Below are positions 38,145 through 50,832 of a stretch of DNA of 64,000 nt, piece by piece (within the stretch, counting starts at the first letter, position 1; the number at the start of each line of letters is the position of its first letter). The notes beneath the pieces are model-generated. The model worked only from the letters and a program-made list of their open reading frames with translations, had not been told where the DNA came from and did no database searches. A program made the position numbers and the translations under genes. This DNA is from Opisthorchis felineus (lineage: Eukaryota > Platyhelminthes > Trematoda > Opisthorchiida > Opisthorchiidae): positions 179,202 through 243,201 of the forward strand of contig SJOL01009574.1 of the NCBI GenBank assembly GCA_004794785.1, read 5' to 3'.

Positions 38145-40165
38145 GCCCATGAATTGGAGAAGGATTTCGCTGCAGGCAACACCTGCGTCCTATTTCGGCT
38201 GATTCGATCAACCGGCTAAAAGAAGACCAGTGTCAGCGAAACAGCATGCGAAAAAGACGGAACGGCAATGCGCTCACACAATCGTTGTCTTGAGCGATGG
38301 GCTGAATACTTCAAAGAACAGTTCAACTGGTCTGCTTCAACACAACCTCTGGAAGAACCCAGCTGACCCGAACGGAAAATCGACATTAACCCGCCGCTAA
38401 CAACAGATATCAACGCTTCAAAGCGACAAGGGACCTAGCCCGGATGGTCTTCAAAGGTGGTGAAGTCTGACAACAATACTGTGGAAGATTTGGAACGAAA
38501 ACAAAATACCAGTCAAATAGAGCTCCTCGGCCGTCATCCCAGTCTTTAAAAAGGACGCAAGAACGTCACGCGAAAATCATCGTAGCATCCGCCTGGTATC
38601 CGTCGCACCTGAGGTGCTCTCTGGCATTATTTTGCTTAGGTTGATCGATTATCGGGAGAGACAGATTCGTGAGAATCAAGCTTGGTTTCACCCTGGCCGA
38701 GGATGCGTCGATCATATCTTTACCTTGAGACGATCTCTTGAACAGCGCCAATCCTTCAAACGTCCCACGTTGGTCGTTTTTCGTGATCTGAAAGTTGCTT
38801 CTGACTCCGATCGTCAGAAACTTTGGCAATGTCTGGCGATCAAAGCTGTCCCTTCCAAATTTATGTCCCTTATGAGGGCACTATGGGCGCGTACGAGTAT
38901 ACTGCAGGCTTTCACCTGAGTTCACCACGTCCAGTGGTGTAAAACAAGGCTGCCCCGTCTCACCTTTCCTCTTCAACTTCGTTATTGATGTGCTAACTTG
39001 AGATTTATCTGCCTGCCTCTGAAACCTCGGGGGTCGAAATGCTCTCGGGACGTTCACTCACACATTGAGTATGAGGACGATATTGCTCTCCTTTGTTCAA
39101 ATCCTTCAAAAATTCAAACCAGTTAAAATAAACATACTAAATCTGCCGCATGGTTTGACATGTGCTTCACAGCTACAAAGTGCTGCTACAAGACTGGGTG
39201 GGACCAAACCCAAACCTCACGCTTGCAGAAGAGCCAATCGACATGGTGGATAGCTTTGCTTACCTGAGCAGTTGTATACGTTCTGGTGGAGTGGCTGGAG
39301 ATGAGAACACTTCTCGGATGGGGAACGCCACGACAGCTTTGCCAGCCTCCAACACATATGGCGTCGACGCGACGTCAGTTTGTCTGTCAAGGGCATAGTT
39401 TACACTGCGGCAGTGCGATCCACACTGCTTTATGGATCAGAGACGTGGCCTCTACGTGCAGAGGACACACGAATGCTGTCAGTGTTTGACCATCGGTGTC
39501 TCCGAAGCACTGGCCGGGTCTGGTGGGAACATCGGACTAGTAATGGTCTTAAAATAATCGTTCACCTGTAGCACCCTTTCGGTGCCTAACTCTCATGCCA
39601 CCAGATGGAAACACGAGGACTGGGATACTGCCAGGTTGCCCAAGCCTAGACAGGGAAGTCGAGAGGCAGAGGTTGGGTTCTAACCATGGGCCTTGCGGTC
39701 AGTAAATTCGAGCTCTAACCGCTTAGCCATCTGGTTAGGACATGTTTTCCACATGCCAGAAAACCGTCTGACTCGCAGAGCTTTTTTCGCCCAGCTCTGT
39801 GCTGAGTGGAAGTGACCGAGAGGTGGACAGTGTATGACCTGGCAACGAAGTATAGAAACATAAACCTGTAAACTTAGTTGGGTTGACAACTGCTGTCTCC
39901 CTGGATGGGGACCCCGGGAATCAACTCACCAGTGGTTAATGACACTGGCAGAAATGGCCCAGTCGTGCAGTTAGTGGCGCTCGCCCATCAGACCCATCGC
40001 CTTCAATGCGTAGCTACGCAGTTCCAGAACTAACCAAACATGACATTGTCTCCAAGGCTTGGCTGTTTCTCCCACACTCTCCCGCCTCCCGGTGATCGAA
40101 ACTGTAGCGACTGGAATTAATGTACCTATGGTACATTGTGTGCAGCTGATAAATTGATTAATTGA
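38145..40165 (+). mobile_element. Decayed RTE-like LINE, family A (copy A2)
   Basis: It parallels copy A1: LFRLIRSTG near 38195, ERWAEYFKEQF near 38295, the RT finger motif RQIRENQAWFHPGRGC near 38665, the active-site region reading YEDD instead of YADD near 39070, the C-terminal YGSETWPLRAEDTRML segment near 39440, and the 3' untranslated region to about 40165. Multiple stops and frameshifts make it inactive. A minus-strand SINE (39565-39735) interrupts the end of the coding part. Confidence 0.78.
39565..39735 (-). mobile_element. tRNA-derived SINE inserted in LINE A2
   Basis: The minus-strand copy has the family body ('gcccaagcctagacagg' complement) and a mutated B box. LINE A2 coding similarity stops at its left edge (WWEHRTSN) and resumes at its right edge (GHVFHMPENRLTRRAFFAQL). 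Confidence 0.78.
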
Positions 40166-40326
40166 CGGACTGACAGTCAAAAGCGGTCTCTGTAAAGGAC
40201 TGGGTGCCATACATGGTGTTGTTGCAATACTAGGCTCGTTCATGAAGTACAACTCCGGAAAGAGAGTTGTTTCTCCTCACGTGAGGACAAGTTCGTCATG
40301 GCTGTCGCTATCACAAACGTAGGATT

Positions 40327-40445
40327 CAGTTGCAATTCATCAGCTATAAACAATGTGCCAAGGGTACACTGGTTCCAGCTGCTACAGTTCCCATCCCCGG
40401 ACGGTGGAAGAGCATGGGAGATACAACCAATCATTGGAGGCTCTG
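40327..40445 (-). mobile_element. Inverted LINE A 3' tail (copy A4)
   Basis: Read on the minus strand it has the same order as the LINE A 3' untranslated region at 2345-2435 and 40050-40165: 'ggaactgtagcagctgg' then 'acattgtttatagctgatg'. It faces copy A2 tail to tail, about 160 bases apart. Confidence 0.6.
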
Positions 40446-40896
40446 GCATGTTTTGTTATTATCCTAAAGGATAACCGAGAATCGATTGTATGCCGGGTAC
40501 GAACGGTGTCAGGTCAGTAGGTTTTGGCGCCGCTTCCGATTGTTGTCTTCCTTGGCTTCATTTTCGTAATTCTCTGAAGTTTTTTGCAACGGAAGCCCTC
40601 TCTCCTTATTGTTGGCAATTCAGTGCATGCTAGTGCTAGGGCCTTTCTCCCTCGTAAATGCGTCATCTTCTCCGTCAGTCTAGCTAGCTGCTCCCTTCAG
40701 TGATTTTAACGCCTGTCTGACAACTTACGGCAGACGTCAGTCCTAGTATTTTTCACATGCCTTTTCAAAAATCCTTGATACCTTCCAAGTGAGTTGCATT
40801 GCATTTTGCGGTGCTGCCTTCATCCACTACCTCGACGCACCCATTCACACACACTCAAGTTTTTGTCTAATGTCAATTCATTTGCCAACTTTCCAG

Positions 40897-41064
40897 CCCG
40901 TTCGGCCACTACGATGAGCGAGTCGAGAAGGCTTTGTGGGACCGAGCTCATCATGCGCATGTTCTCATTTCGCATGATTACAAGCTGCATGAAAGTGAGC
41001 GGGAAATGGAGGAATTCCACTCAAGTTTCGATCAACTGTTCAGGGAGGTCATCAACTTTGCTGA
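40897..41064 (+). CDS. FBXO38: FBXO38-like protein, exon 10
   Basis: The exon lies between the acceptor caactttccag and the donor gtaagt. It is 168 bases, phase 2 in and phase 2 out. The translation (PFGHYDERVEKALWDRAHHA, HVLISHDYKLHESEREMEEF, HSSFDQLFREVINFA) matches vertebrate FBXO38 [40 protein letters not shown] and MDTIANINQELIKYEF. Phase 2 out cannot join the exon at 53197, so another exon must follow. Confidence 0.9.
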
Positions 41065-41249
41065 GTAAGTTTGGCGTTTCGCTTATTTTAACCTTTTGAG
41101 ACGCAGTCAAGACCAATTCCTCCCGGATAATGTATTGGAGGTCCCCAGCTAGAAAAATCTTGTATAAATGGCAAAACTAAGCTGTTGTATTAGTCAGTAT
41201 TCTACTTTGTTTCTTGGCTTCTTTGACTCAATTTTTTCAACTTCTGCAT

Positions 41250-42240
41250 CGATGAACTAATGAGGCAAACTCTGAAGGGTCTTCAAAACTCTGGTGTTCA
41301 CATCACTGCAGGTGAGGACCTTGTCGATCTGGAGCAGACGATATTGTCCTAATCTTCGAAGGCGAAGGTCAAGCCCGAGTATTGTTGAATCAACTCACCG
41401 CCATTGTACCATCTTTCGGCATGCGCCCTTTGCATAATCATTCATGATTTGCAATGTGCAGTTTCTGAATATACCCTTTGCAATTCAGATAGGAGCACTT
41501 GAGGTTGCGGAGAATTTTACATACCTCCTAGTTATGTTAGCTCTGACAGAAGTTGGTGCCCGAATAACATTTCCCACTTTGTCACCTGTGACATCCAAAA
41601 GGCATGTCACTGGGTCTCAAGGGTCGTGTGTGCAAGGCCACAGTAATGACCTGTATGGTTGCGAGATATGGTCTGTGCGGACAGATGATGTGAGGCGTCT
41701 TCAGATTTTTACCACCGATATCTCAGAAGTGTTGCTGGTGCTGGATGGCGCCCACGAATTCGCAACGGGGTAATTAGAGAACGGAAGGCATCCAGCGCCA
41801 TCACCTGCGGTAGCTCAGTCATGTGCTACGCATGCCGAAGTATCGTCTACGAGTGTTGTTCTCCGTGTCCCCCTTCAGAGTGGCACATACTGCTCAGTGG
41901 ATAAAGCGTGAATTGACAGAAGGGTGTTGAAGAGATTTTGAAGAGTTTGGATATTTTTGGTACGATCCGCCTCCCGGCATTGGGTTCTTGTGAGTCCTCT
42001 CACCTGCGCTCGGATGGAGACATTACAAGGAACAGCAACTAATTGATGTCTCGCGTTCTTACTGTCATTTTCTTCCCAGACGCTCTGGCTGAGCGTATGG
42101 AGGCACCTCAGAATGCTTGCAGTTGGTTAGCACCAGGTCCCTTCCTCATCCATTCTTTTCTATTTTTCACTTTAAGGCTTTAAGCTTTATGGTTGTACTG
42201 CAGCGAAACACTGTTGTCTGTATGCCATCAGATTCACTTA
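41250..42240 (+). mobile_element. Decayed RTE-like LINE, family B (copy B3)
   Basis: The RT palm region (LMRQTLKGLQNSGVHITAGE near 41262) continues into LVDLEQ at the catalytic site. The C-terminal part runs to about 42010 and the 3' tail to 42240 (gaggcacctcagaatgcttg, then ttaaggctttaagctttatgg). The corresponding minus-strand copy is at 62850-63860. The YADD box is broken by a small deletion. Confidence 0.72.
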
Positions 42241-44589
42241 AGGGATGCAGCTGAAGTGTCTTGTGATGTTTTTCGTCCTTCAGAATAGTAAAGTCGTAAG
42301 GATTACACCACTAGCAGAGCATTTTGTCGGATGTAACATTTTCGAACCTGTTTTCATATATATATATAGAGCTTTCAGCTTCAGCGTTTCTCAGGAAAGT
42401 GATGAATCTTGCATTGCTTCCGTTTGGTTTCTATGCTTCTTCACTGTCCGGTTTTTTCGCTAGTGGCCCTCGAATTTCGCCGAGTCTCCTTCTCTCTACA
42501 AGTGACCTTGGGCGATCCGGAATTCTGTGACCTCAGTGAATTGGAACATTTCTGTCTGTTTGGTTTGGAAGTGTGAACCTTAGTTACTACAAAGACTGAA
42601 CTCTACTCAGACTCCCAAAAGCGCCCGAGTACCCGTTGCTTCCACCCGGCTCCCTTTCCTGCCTTTTGTTAGTTTGTGTGTACCCGGAATTGCACTATCG
42701 TCATCCTGCAGGATTGCAACCGACTCCCAACCGCTCAGATCCTGGATTCTTTTTGAGCCTTTCCAGCTGTCACTTTTCGCATGCACATCAGTATTATCTG
42801 TCTCTTGAATCGTGGCAGCTTCAGGGGATCCGATTTTTCTGTCCGTCGAGTATCTCATCTCAATATCTGTTTTGAAAGTCGTTCGATCACGCCCCTCCTT
42901 GACGCGCTTCATAACGGTCTTGATAGATGCACACAGTTCCGCATTCAAGTGGCAATGACAAGCCTGTTTTGTGCAAGTCAGAGAGAACGTTCTATCAAAC
43001 TAAATAGGATAGTATTTTCATCTGTCTTGGTATACTTCGGAACCTGCAATCTCGTACCACAGTCTGCTTTATAGAAGCTTGCAATCTTTTCCACATCACA
43101 TATGCTCCAAAACCAACTGCGGACACCTCTTGCCACGTTTGTCGTTTTTTCAACCACACCAGAGTACTACCACAATGGTGACCATGGGTCACATGTTTTA
43201 AAACCAAGTCACGTGACTCCTCACTTTCATCTTCTGCAGGTGCTTTCGCTCGCAGCAAACCAACACAATAATTTGGCCTTGATGTGCATGTTTTGTACAG
43301 TCACAGCAAATAGGCTAAATGAGGCTAACACTAAATTGATTAAGTGCACTTATTTGCATATTAATTTGGTGTTAACAGGAGACTCGGCCGGATTCCACTG
43401 AATCCCCTGTTTACGATATTCGTCAAGGAGCATCCCGTTAACACTAACTGAACTTGCAAATGAGTGTAGTTCGTCAACTGTGTACAATTTGGTTTTTAAG
43501 TAGAACATAATGTTGACGGAAAATGGGTGGCTGTGTCTTCCTGATGAGCCCCAAGGAGTTTTCAGCAACCAAATTAAGGAGCCTGTCCCGTAGAAACTAA
43601 TACTAACTTTGATTTCCTACATTCATTGCACACTCAACGGCAAAATCGGAATGCGAGAGATTTGCTCAAATAAACAGCTGCTAGTCCGACTCAGCATCAA
43701 AATGCAGTTGAACAAGGGCATAAGCCGTGCGGGAAGTAGGCCTTGTACCGCGAACTCACTGCTGCCCATTCATGCAAGCACACCACGTTCCCATAGCCAC
43801 ATATCAGACAGTCAGGTCAATGTGTAGTGGACTAAAATCAGGTCACTATGACAAGATGGGGTGGAACGGTAAGAAGTATGAGAGGTATTCAGCATGTGCC
43901 TTCAACTAAGCGCGTTCTGACAGGTAGTTCTGACAGACCCTAAGGTGAACAGTTGGCGGGGCCAGCAATGCATGAAATTTTATGTGGTCAGACATGAACG
44001 TGCGCGAAACAAATCGGTGATAGAGCCCAAATTGCCTGTGTATTTCGTTGGTAATCCCACTCCACAGTTCCCTGTGGCTCACCATCTCAAATTTCTAAAG
44101 TAGATTGATCCCCACGTGCTCGTAGCATTAGAGTGACTTGTACACAACTCGCAAATCTCACTATCCTAGAAGTGTTTTTTCTTCTCTCTGGTGGCTGACG
44201 TCGCCATCCGGAGAGGTCCCACCGTACGACTTCAAGCCATTGAATTGAGATCCTTAATTCCAGTCTACCAAACAAATGTGAATACACGCAACTCGATTGA
44301 ACTTCACCGCTCTCCTAAATTCTCCGGGCCTGTTCCTGCTTTAATGGTAATAGTAACTCTGTCCTTCACTGACCATCATCGTCCGCCTCATCTGTTCTCC
44401 CCCTTCTCGTTTAAATATCCACTAACTGTACTCTCGCACGTGTCCAGTATCCCGATTGGTCCCTACACCATTTCTTCCGTTTTACAGATGAGGCTTGTAG
44501 CTGCACTTAGTCCTCCCTCAACTGTTCACCTGATTTTCGATTTTCCCCAAGTGAATACATTTTTGCCGTGTATATCGGTCACCCAATGG

Positions 44590-47220
44590 CGGTAACACCA
44601 CTCAACTTCTCGCCCTGTCGTGTGTGAACACAACTTACGCTATGGACCTCGCTGCCGAACTTTGTGTTTTGGGTGACTTCGAGGTCCACAATTTTACTCG
44701 ACTTGCTTTTTCATCACACACTGCAGCAGCCGGTTCTGAGACAGAATTTTCGGGATCACTAGCGCATAATCCTAATTGTCCCTCTTCCTACCCGAATTCC
44801 AGACCATGATTGTGACTCACTACAGAGTGTAGATCTCATCTTATCCACCCGTACCGCTCATATTCAGTTGACCCTTATTTGCTCTCCCGGCCACCGTTAT
44901 TACCTGCTCACATCCCCGCTGTCTCTCACACACCCTCGTCTTGCCGTGTTTTTTGCCGATTGAGAAGTCATCCGACGATTCTTCAGCGCCTATCGTTGGG
45001 ATCGCTACACCTCCAAGGGTGCCACGATTTTTTGTTAAGAAATTCACGAGTGTCCCTAATCACAGAATGCCCCTGTCTCAACCTTGCGAATTCATTTCCG
45101 GAATGTTTTGATCTTGTGAAAATGGATTACCTACGCAGTCGTTTCGCAGGAGAATCGTACAGAAGTTCCCCTCACATTGGTTCAGGAATCCTGGTTAAAC
45201 ACCAGCGTCGCGGATGAGCTGCTTGCTTCCTAGGACTCGAGTGGATCGTAACCCAAAAGAAAACCGATGATGGTGTTTTGACGTCGTTCGATCTTCAAAA
45301 CATAATGATAATAATATGACCATTATATGTAGATCCGGGTTCCCCAGTAGATATCTGCATTGCAGCTGATTGTTCTCGCAACGAATTAAGAAGGTTTTCC
45401 GACAAATTTTCTTAATTTTTGTCTAAAACAGTGACTCCAATGCATTCCCTTAATTTGTGGTGACCTCCACCATGTTGATGTATCCCTTCCAATAGCGTTT
45501 GGAATGACAAGCAAGCGTGGTGAGCCTCACAACCAGAGACCACGCTTGTCTTCATTGTGTTTTTTCTAACAACAAGAATTCCTTGCATACATGTTGACCC
45601 AACCCGCTCCCTACTTACGTCTGACCACCACGCCATCCGAGTTTTGCCCAGATTCTACTCTAAACAACAATCCATACTCAGAAACATCAAATTCGAAGGA
45701 GTATTGTGACTGTACATTTTCTTGACCGTCTCTTAGATGGGGTTGAGACCACGGACCTGAAGATGGGAACCTACTCGCCCATTCGGCATACTTTCTTCGT
45801 CTGTATGGAAATTTTATATGTGAGCCGAGACCGCTTCAACTCAGCTGCGCTCAAGAAACTCACAGACGAAGAAAAAAGAGCGAAGAAAAGTCCACTGAGT
45901 TGGAGATGAGATCATAAGCAAAACATGCTGTTACTGGCCCAAAGCCATCTTCACGGAATTTCTCATACGGTCTAGCGGTAGGAGTACATGGGAAATGGTA
46001 AAAAGTCTTTTAGGTCAGAAAAACGGACATGCTGTGACTGTCACAGATCTCAACGTATTCAGTAACTTCTGGATACGTACACGCCACCACAGTCCAAATA
46101 CCGAAAACTTTATCCTTCAAAGAAAGTCTTTTCGAACAAAACCGGCGGGTTGGACACGATGTCCCCGTTGGTGTTAAGGAGCTGTACCTCAGTAACCTCC
46201 GTCTCGTTATGTTATTGCTCAATCGCATCTTAGGAAAGTTCTGTATTCAAATTCGCATCACCTTCGTTTGAACAGTCCTGAATCTCCTGGAATGGTCATT
46301 ACAGCGAGTCCACCTTGAAGAGGGGAAGCGCTGGACTCAAATTTTACTCTTATTAGGGCCAATCAGCAGTGATGTGAAAGTGAACTCTACAGGTCCTTCA
46401 ATCATCTACAACAGAACATTAAAGCTACACGTCAAGGTATCCCGCTACAGTTAGGCCTATCCGAACTCACCGAGAGTATGCTCATACTGAGATGAGGCAG
46501 ACATTTTGATGTCACTTTAACCATCATGGCCCCAGCTCTTCTCACTAACTGTCCACCTCTTCAGGTTTACTATATAAAATATCTTGGTGTTATGGTCTCT
46601 AATTTGACACGACATGAACACGTCGGCAAAGTCCTCTTTAAAATTCGAAGTTTGTACAATTTCGTGCGATGATTTGCTTTCATGAGCACTGTCATATCGG
46701 TATACTGTCCCACCGGCTATCTTGTACTGTTCACCAGCTGTTTTCAGCGAGTTGTTGAAAAGTGGCTATCGTGCATTCGGCTTTTATTAGCGTACTGTTA
46801 CATTTCTTTTTGTCTCCCGATGGATACCTTAATTGAGAGTCACACGAATGCCTGCACTACAACCCTTCGTAAGACAATGCTTGAGGTTTCTCGCCCGTTA
46901 TATTCAGATATGATTAGTTACCTCCCGAAACATTCACTGCACAGCATCGGTGTGCATTTATGCGCAAAGATATGGGAAAACTCCATGCTTCCTTATCTCG
47001 CTTGCGTGCTGACTAGAATCCTTCACACTCGAACTTTCATAGCCTATACGTGAACGATTTGTTCCCCATCGTGAAGTGTTTTCGTCCCGCTACGTTCCCT
47101 CTATCTTCTCATCAAATTACTGTGTGCTTTTTCAGTTCTAGCGTACGGATTGTTTATGCACAGATAGTTCTCTGTATTCCGTTGTGACACGGTTTTTACA
47201 TGTGTACTACGGATGTGTAG
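44590..47220 (+). mobile_element. Decayed CR1/Jockey-like LINE (family D)
   Basis: The endonuclease part reads VLGDFEVHNFTRLAFSSHTA near 44670, followed by FRLRSHPTILQRLSLGS-like sequence near 44950. The RT C-terminal part reads YYIKYLGVMVSNLTRHEHVG near 46570, FKIRSLYNFVR near 46640, and TLRKTMLEVSRPLYSDMISY near 46870. These are the usual motifs in the usual order of a CR1/Jockey-superfamily element. Frames shift repeatedly and the central RT is poorly preserved. This family is distinct from A, B and C. Confidence 0.6.
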
Positions 47221-49195
47221 TGCAGAACAATATCAGACAAATGAATAAAACACAATGAGAGTTTTTACGATTGAGATGTTGAAAGCAGATCACTCACCAA
47301 GGAAGTGCTAACACTTTCCTCAGTCTACACGGTTCTGCTTTCCATCTCCTGATAGCAGCTTATTCGAAAAACCGCTTGCTGTCCTGTACACGGTGTGGAA
47401 CGTAGCTGCTGTGTCGACACAGTGCTCGAGTAAATGACGGGCTATCGATGAAGCCGATATCGATCGAGCAATTGCCCCGGGTCTCTTATTTGGGCGTGGT
47501 AAGGCTGCCGCATTCTTATCGGCATGCTGTCTGCTTGTCTAACTTGAAGTTGCCTCTCAGTTTCACTTGGGTAAGTAGCCAAATACCCTAGGTAAACGAG
47601 ATTGGAGATAGCTGTCGGCGGTCGAGATGGACTTGCAATGGTAGGGGGCTAGAGATTTGGTAGTGTAGTAGGTGCGTTTATCTAGTGAGGTTAGACGCCG
47701 CTCTTGTCTGAATTTCGAGTTCAAGGAGGCTTCCGCTTTTAAGGTCGAACTGATACGTAGGTTCAACTGAAACATACTTGTTCCTTTGCAAATTCCCATG
47801 GATATCCATTTGGGTGGAATATCTCCTCCAGATATTTAAGTTTGTCACATACGTGTTCGGAGCTCCTTGAACGTGGCCACTGCCAACGTTACCAAGTCCA
47901 CACCTATTGCTCTCTCCCTCCGCCAATATTCCACTCGTGACTCTAGCCCGGGCTTTCGATCAGGCAAATGTTTGTTTCTTCACAGTCTTACTTAGTCTTC
48001 GCACGTGAGATAATTGCAGCCCAAGTCTCCAAATAAGTCGGTTTTGTTTTTCGCCTTCGTATTTTCCCCACTCCTGCCTCTCTAACTTCTGCCATACAAT
48101 TAACAAATGGGTCCCGTTGTGGAGTACTGCTTCAATATTTAGAGCGGTGCTTCTTCTACATATCGTGCGCCTCGCTGACTCCCGTTCCTTGACCGATAAT
48201 CTGCAGACTTTCTCCGTCGGTACCTAGCCTACCTCTCGCTAGTTTATCGCCATTATCACGACAGATGTTCCACTCAACTTGCATCTTCCGTCTCGCTCCC
48301 ACTGTTGCTTAGTCACCCGCACCTAGCTTCAATCCCCGATTGCCAAACAGAACTATTGTCCTCCAGGATATAGCAGGCCTTTGCAATCTTTTTCCGGTTC
48401 GTATCGTCTTCAGGACTCTGACTCTCATTCATCTGTTAAAACTTCCGCTACACTCCACAGTTATACCTTTTTCATAGGTTGTTTACTTCCTCCTTATCAG
48501 TGTATTTTTATGTTCCACTGGCTGTCCGATGTTTTTAACCAGTCCGACGTCCATCATCCTCCCTTCCAATATAAAACACTCCTGTGATTGAAAAAACATG
48601 GTATTTTCTCAGCCGTGCAGTTTGAAGCACACGAGTCGATTCTTGTCGTTTTTCAGTCCCCTGTTTTCACTCAGTTTACCACCTGACCCGTTTCAATGTC
48701 CAGCGCAGTTGTTACACCACTGTGTGTGCCCGTATTTTGACACTACAATTCATAGTGCGCATCCTTACATGATAATACCCCGACAACAATGGAGGCTTTT
48801 GACAGCTTCATTGTGAATGGTGGGCGTTCGATCAGAACTACCACTGAGTCCTGGCTTGAAGTTTTGAATCAAGCAACATACCACTCAAGTACAAACATGT
48901 TCATGAAAGCTAATTCAGGTGCGATCAATTTGTTTGTGTGTCGCAGCGGTCAACCTCGCTTGATCGCTTTACGGCGGCAGAGTGTACGCGCCGCCGTTGA
49001 CTTCTGATAAGAAAAAACTCTAGTAGGGAAGATCGACCAAAGAGATAGGAGAGTGTTCAGATCAAACTAACGTGAACGTAGTCCAAATATCGGTTTTTTA
49101 CGCTCACCGACTCCAGGTTTTACTGCTAGACAACTACACGTCAAAAAAATGTACCCACTTGTTTAATAAACTTATCATTTGCGTATTTTTGCTAG

Positions 49196-49353
49196 TTTTG
49201 GTGCGAAGTTCGATCGGTTCTCTCTCTTAGGATTCAGTCAGACTGGTACTCAGGACATCGAAGTGTTTTTCCTGGTAGGGAATGAGGGACGATTTATCGG
49301 AATTCGCCGGTTTCCACATGGACCTGGTTTCCGTCGTCTATGCTGTTGCGTTG
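49196..49353 (+). CDS. Possible nested gene, exon b (putative small membrane protein)
   Basis: This is the first exon of a phase-compatible chain b-f inside the long FBXO38 intron. The acceptor is tatttttgctag and the donor gtgagt, with one base in and phase 1 out. It reads FSLLGFSQTGTQDIEVFFLV, GNEGRFIGIRRFPHGPGF and RRLCCCV. The pattern of beta-strand-like blocks followed by an 'RP...CCC' motif recalls phospholipid scramblases, but the resemblance is weak and from memory. The open frame at 48789-49007 (ESWLEVLNQATYH, NLFVCRSGQPRLIAL) may be an upstream exon, though no clean donor in the required phase was found. Confidence 0.4.
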
Positions 49354-49708
49354 GTGAGTGCCAACCACCGGACGGGATCAGTGTGTATGAACAAATGACA
49401 AAGCTTGAATCTGCACTCACATGACTTTCGTTCGAACAAACATCCTCTTTTCCTGTGGATTAACCAGCGTGGTCGTAGTAGAATAGGAGGAGAACTGTTC
49501 AACCGAGTGACGTGAATACAATTGACAAAGTTTGAAACAACACGCATCGTGCAGACAAAGCGACGCGAGAACCAATAGTGCGTACTGGGCAAGGCCGGAT
49601 GATGTGGGCCATACGGCAGACGTCACACACACAACCCGGCCACATCAGTGCATGCGGTTGCATCTTTCGCTACTCAATCACAGCCAACTTACTAACAATT
49701 CCATATAG

Positions 49709-49797
49709 ATGATGTTCCACAAATAGTTTCGATAATTGACAAAATGGAGGAACAGGTGTCTAGAAGTCTGACCAAAATAGATGATTGTCTCTCAAGG
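49709..49797 (+). CDS. Possible nested gene, exon c
   Basis: The exon starts after ttccatatag with two bases that complete the codon left by exon b. It reads DDVPQIVSIIDKMEEQVSRS then LTKIDDCLSR, a helical polar segment. The donor at 49798 (gtctgt) is weak. If it is not used, the frame continues to a hydrophobic stretch (FILMDWLFRIFIIFFL) and a stop at 49873-49875, which would give a tail-anchored product. Confidence 0.35.
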
Positions 49798-49937
49798 GTC
49801 TGTGGATGCGCCAAATTCATTTTGATGGACTGGTTGTTTCGTATTTTCATCATCTTTTTCTTACGCGAACACTAAATTTTTCACGTGTTGTATCATTCAT
49901 TCATTTGGTGCCAAGTGATGTGTCGCCTAATACGCAG

Positions 49938-50063
49938 TACTTGACCGTTCATGAAGAAGCCTGTTCGCGATGTGATCGGTCAGAACCCAATGACGGCTGT
50001 CTTTTGCTTAACAGTATGGACAGGAACCCGTGGGAATGGGAACGTCATTTTTGTGTATCTGAG
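49938..50063 (+). CDS. Possible nested gene, exon d, or missing FBXO38 exon
   Basis: The acceptor is tacgcag and the donor gtgtgc; 42 codons, phase 0 at both ends, which fits exons c and e. It reads YLTVHEEACSRCDRSEPNDG and MDRNPWEWERHFCVSE. The sequence EACSRCDRSEPND/NPWEWERHF is also the best match found for the FBXO38 segment missing between 41064 and 53197. For that role it would need a different acceptor and donor (49916 and 50052). The two readings compete. Confidence 0.3.
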
Positions 50064-50743
50064 GTGTGCGCTCTTTGATGTGACTAAGTTGTTCGTTCCC
50101 AGGTAGCCCACCTCCATCAAAACAGGAATAGAACCTGCGGACATTTGCAGCCATTGTCTATAGCAGTCATATGCTCACCACGCTACCCACAATGGTTTGT
50201 GTGGTTGTGCATGTCGATTGCATCTGCGAATGAATGTTACAAGGATAGCTCTACCAGGATCCCCCGTTAATCCAGCAGTTTTCCTTCCCGACAATTGTGT
50301 GCTAGACACGAAACTTTTCTTCACTAGTATTCTTCGTTCGACTTCATGTTCTGATAACATTAGGAACGTTCCTTTTAGCCTCAGCCACCTGTCTTCATTA
50401 CGGATCTCCCATCACCTAGTCCAACTGAATGCTGTTTTAGAATTGGAGCTTAATTGCATGGATTTTTGACCCACCTAATGACCCCAATTTGCTCAACTTC
50501 AGCCCTTATCTTCCATAACCCCGAACTGATAACGCTGAATTACCTTTAAATGTCCTTGCCCTAGTCTAGGTGAAGCTTCAAATTCCATTTCATCCTCCAG
50601 CCTATCATTGGCAAAATCTAGCGAGTCTCCCATATGAATAATAGAATGTCATGTGTGGCACTTATTGTTTCTCCTCGGCGTGTATCTGTTTGGCAAGCTT
50701 ATTATTCAATTGTTTTCACGCCTCTTCCCATTACTTCTCCCAG

Positions 50744-50832
50744 TATGCTTGTTCGTCGAGAGCTACTGCAAGTGTATCCGAAACCGAACACTGTGCTGTC
50801 GTCTCCATCCAGTTTCCGGCGCTCGGAACACG
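50744..50832 (+). CDS. Possible nested gene, exon e
   Basis: The acceptor is acttctcccag and the donor is a strong gtaagt. It is 89 bases, phase 0 in and phase 2 out. The frame fitting the chain reads YACSSRATASVSETEHCAVV then SIQFPALGT. All three frames are open across this short interval, so the splice signals carry most of the evidence. Confidence 0.35.

Larger units (their letters stand above)
37712..40896 (+). other. FBXO38 intron 9
   Basis: This 3.2-kb intron is largely filled by LINE copy A2 (38145-40165), which carries a SINE, and by an inverted LINE A tail (40327-40445). Confidence 0.65.

Noticed and set aside
41876..41925. SINE head at 41876-41925 (ctcagtggataaagcgtgaa)
   Set aside because: It resembles the SINE A-box region, but the segment is explained by the LINE B C-terminal coding part at the same position and has no B box.
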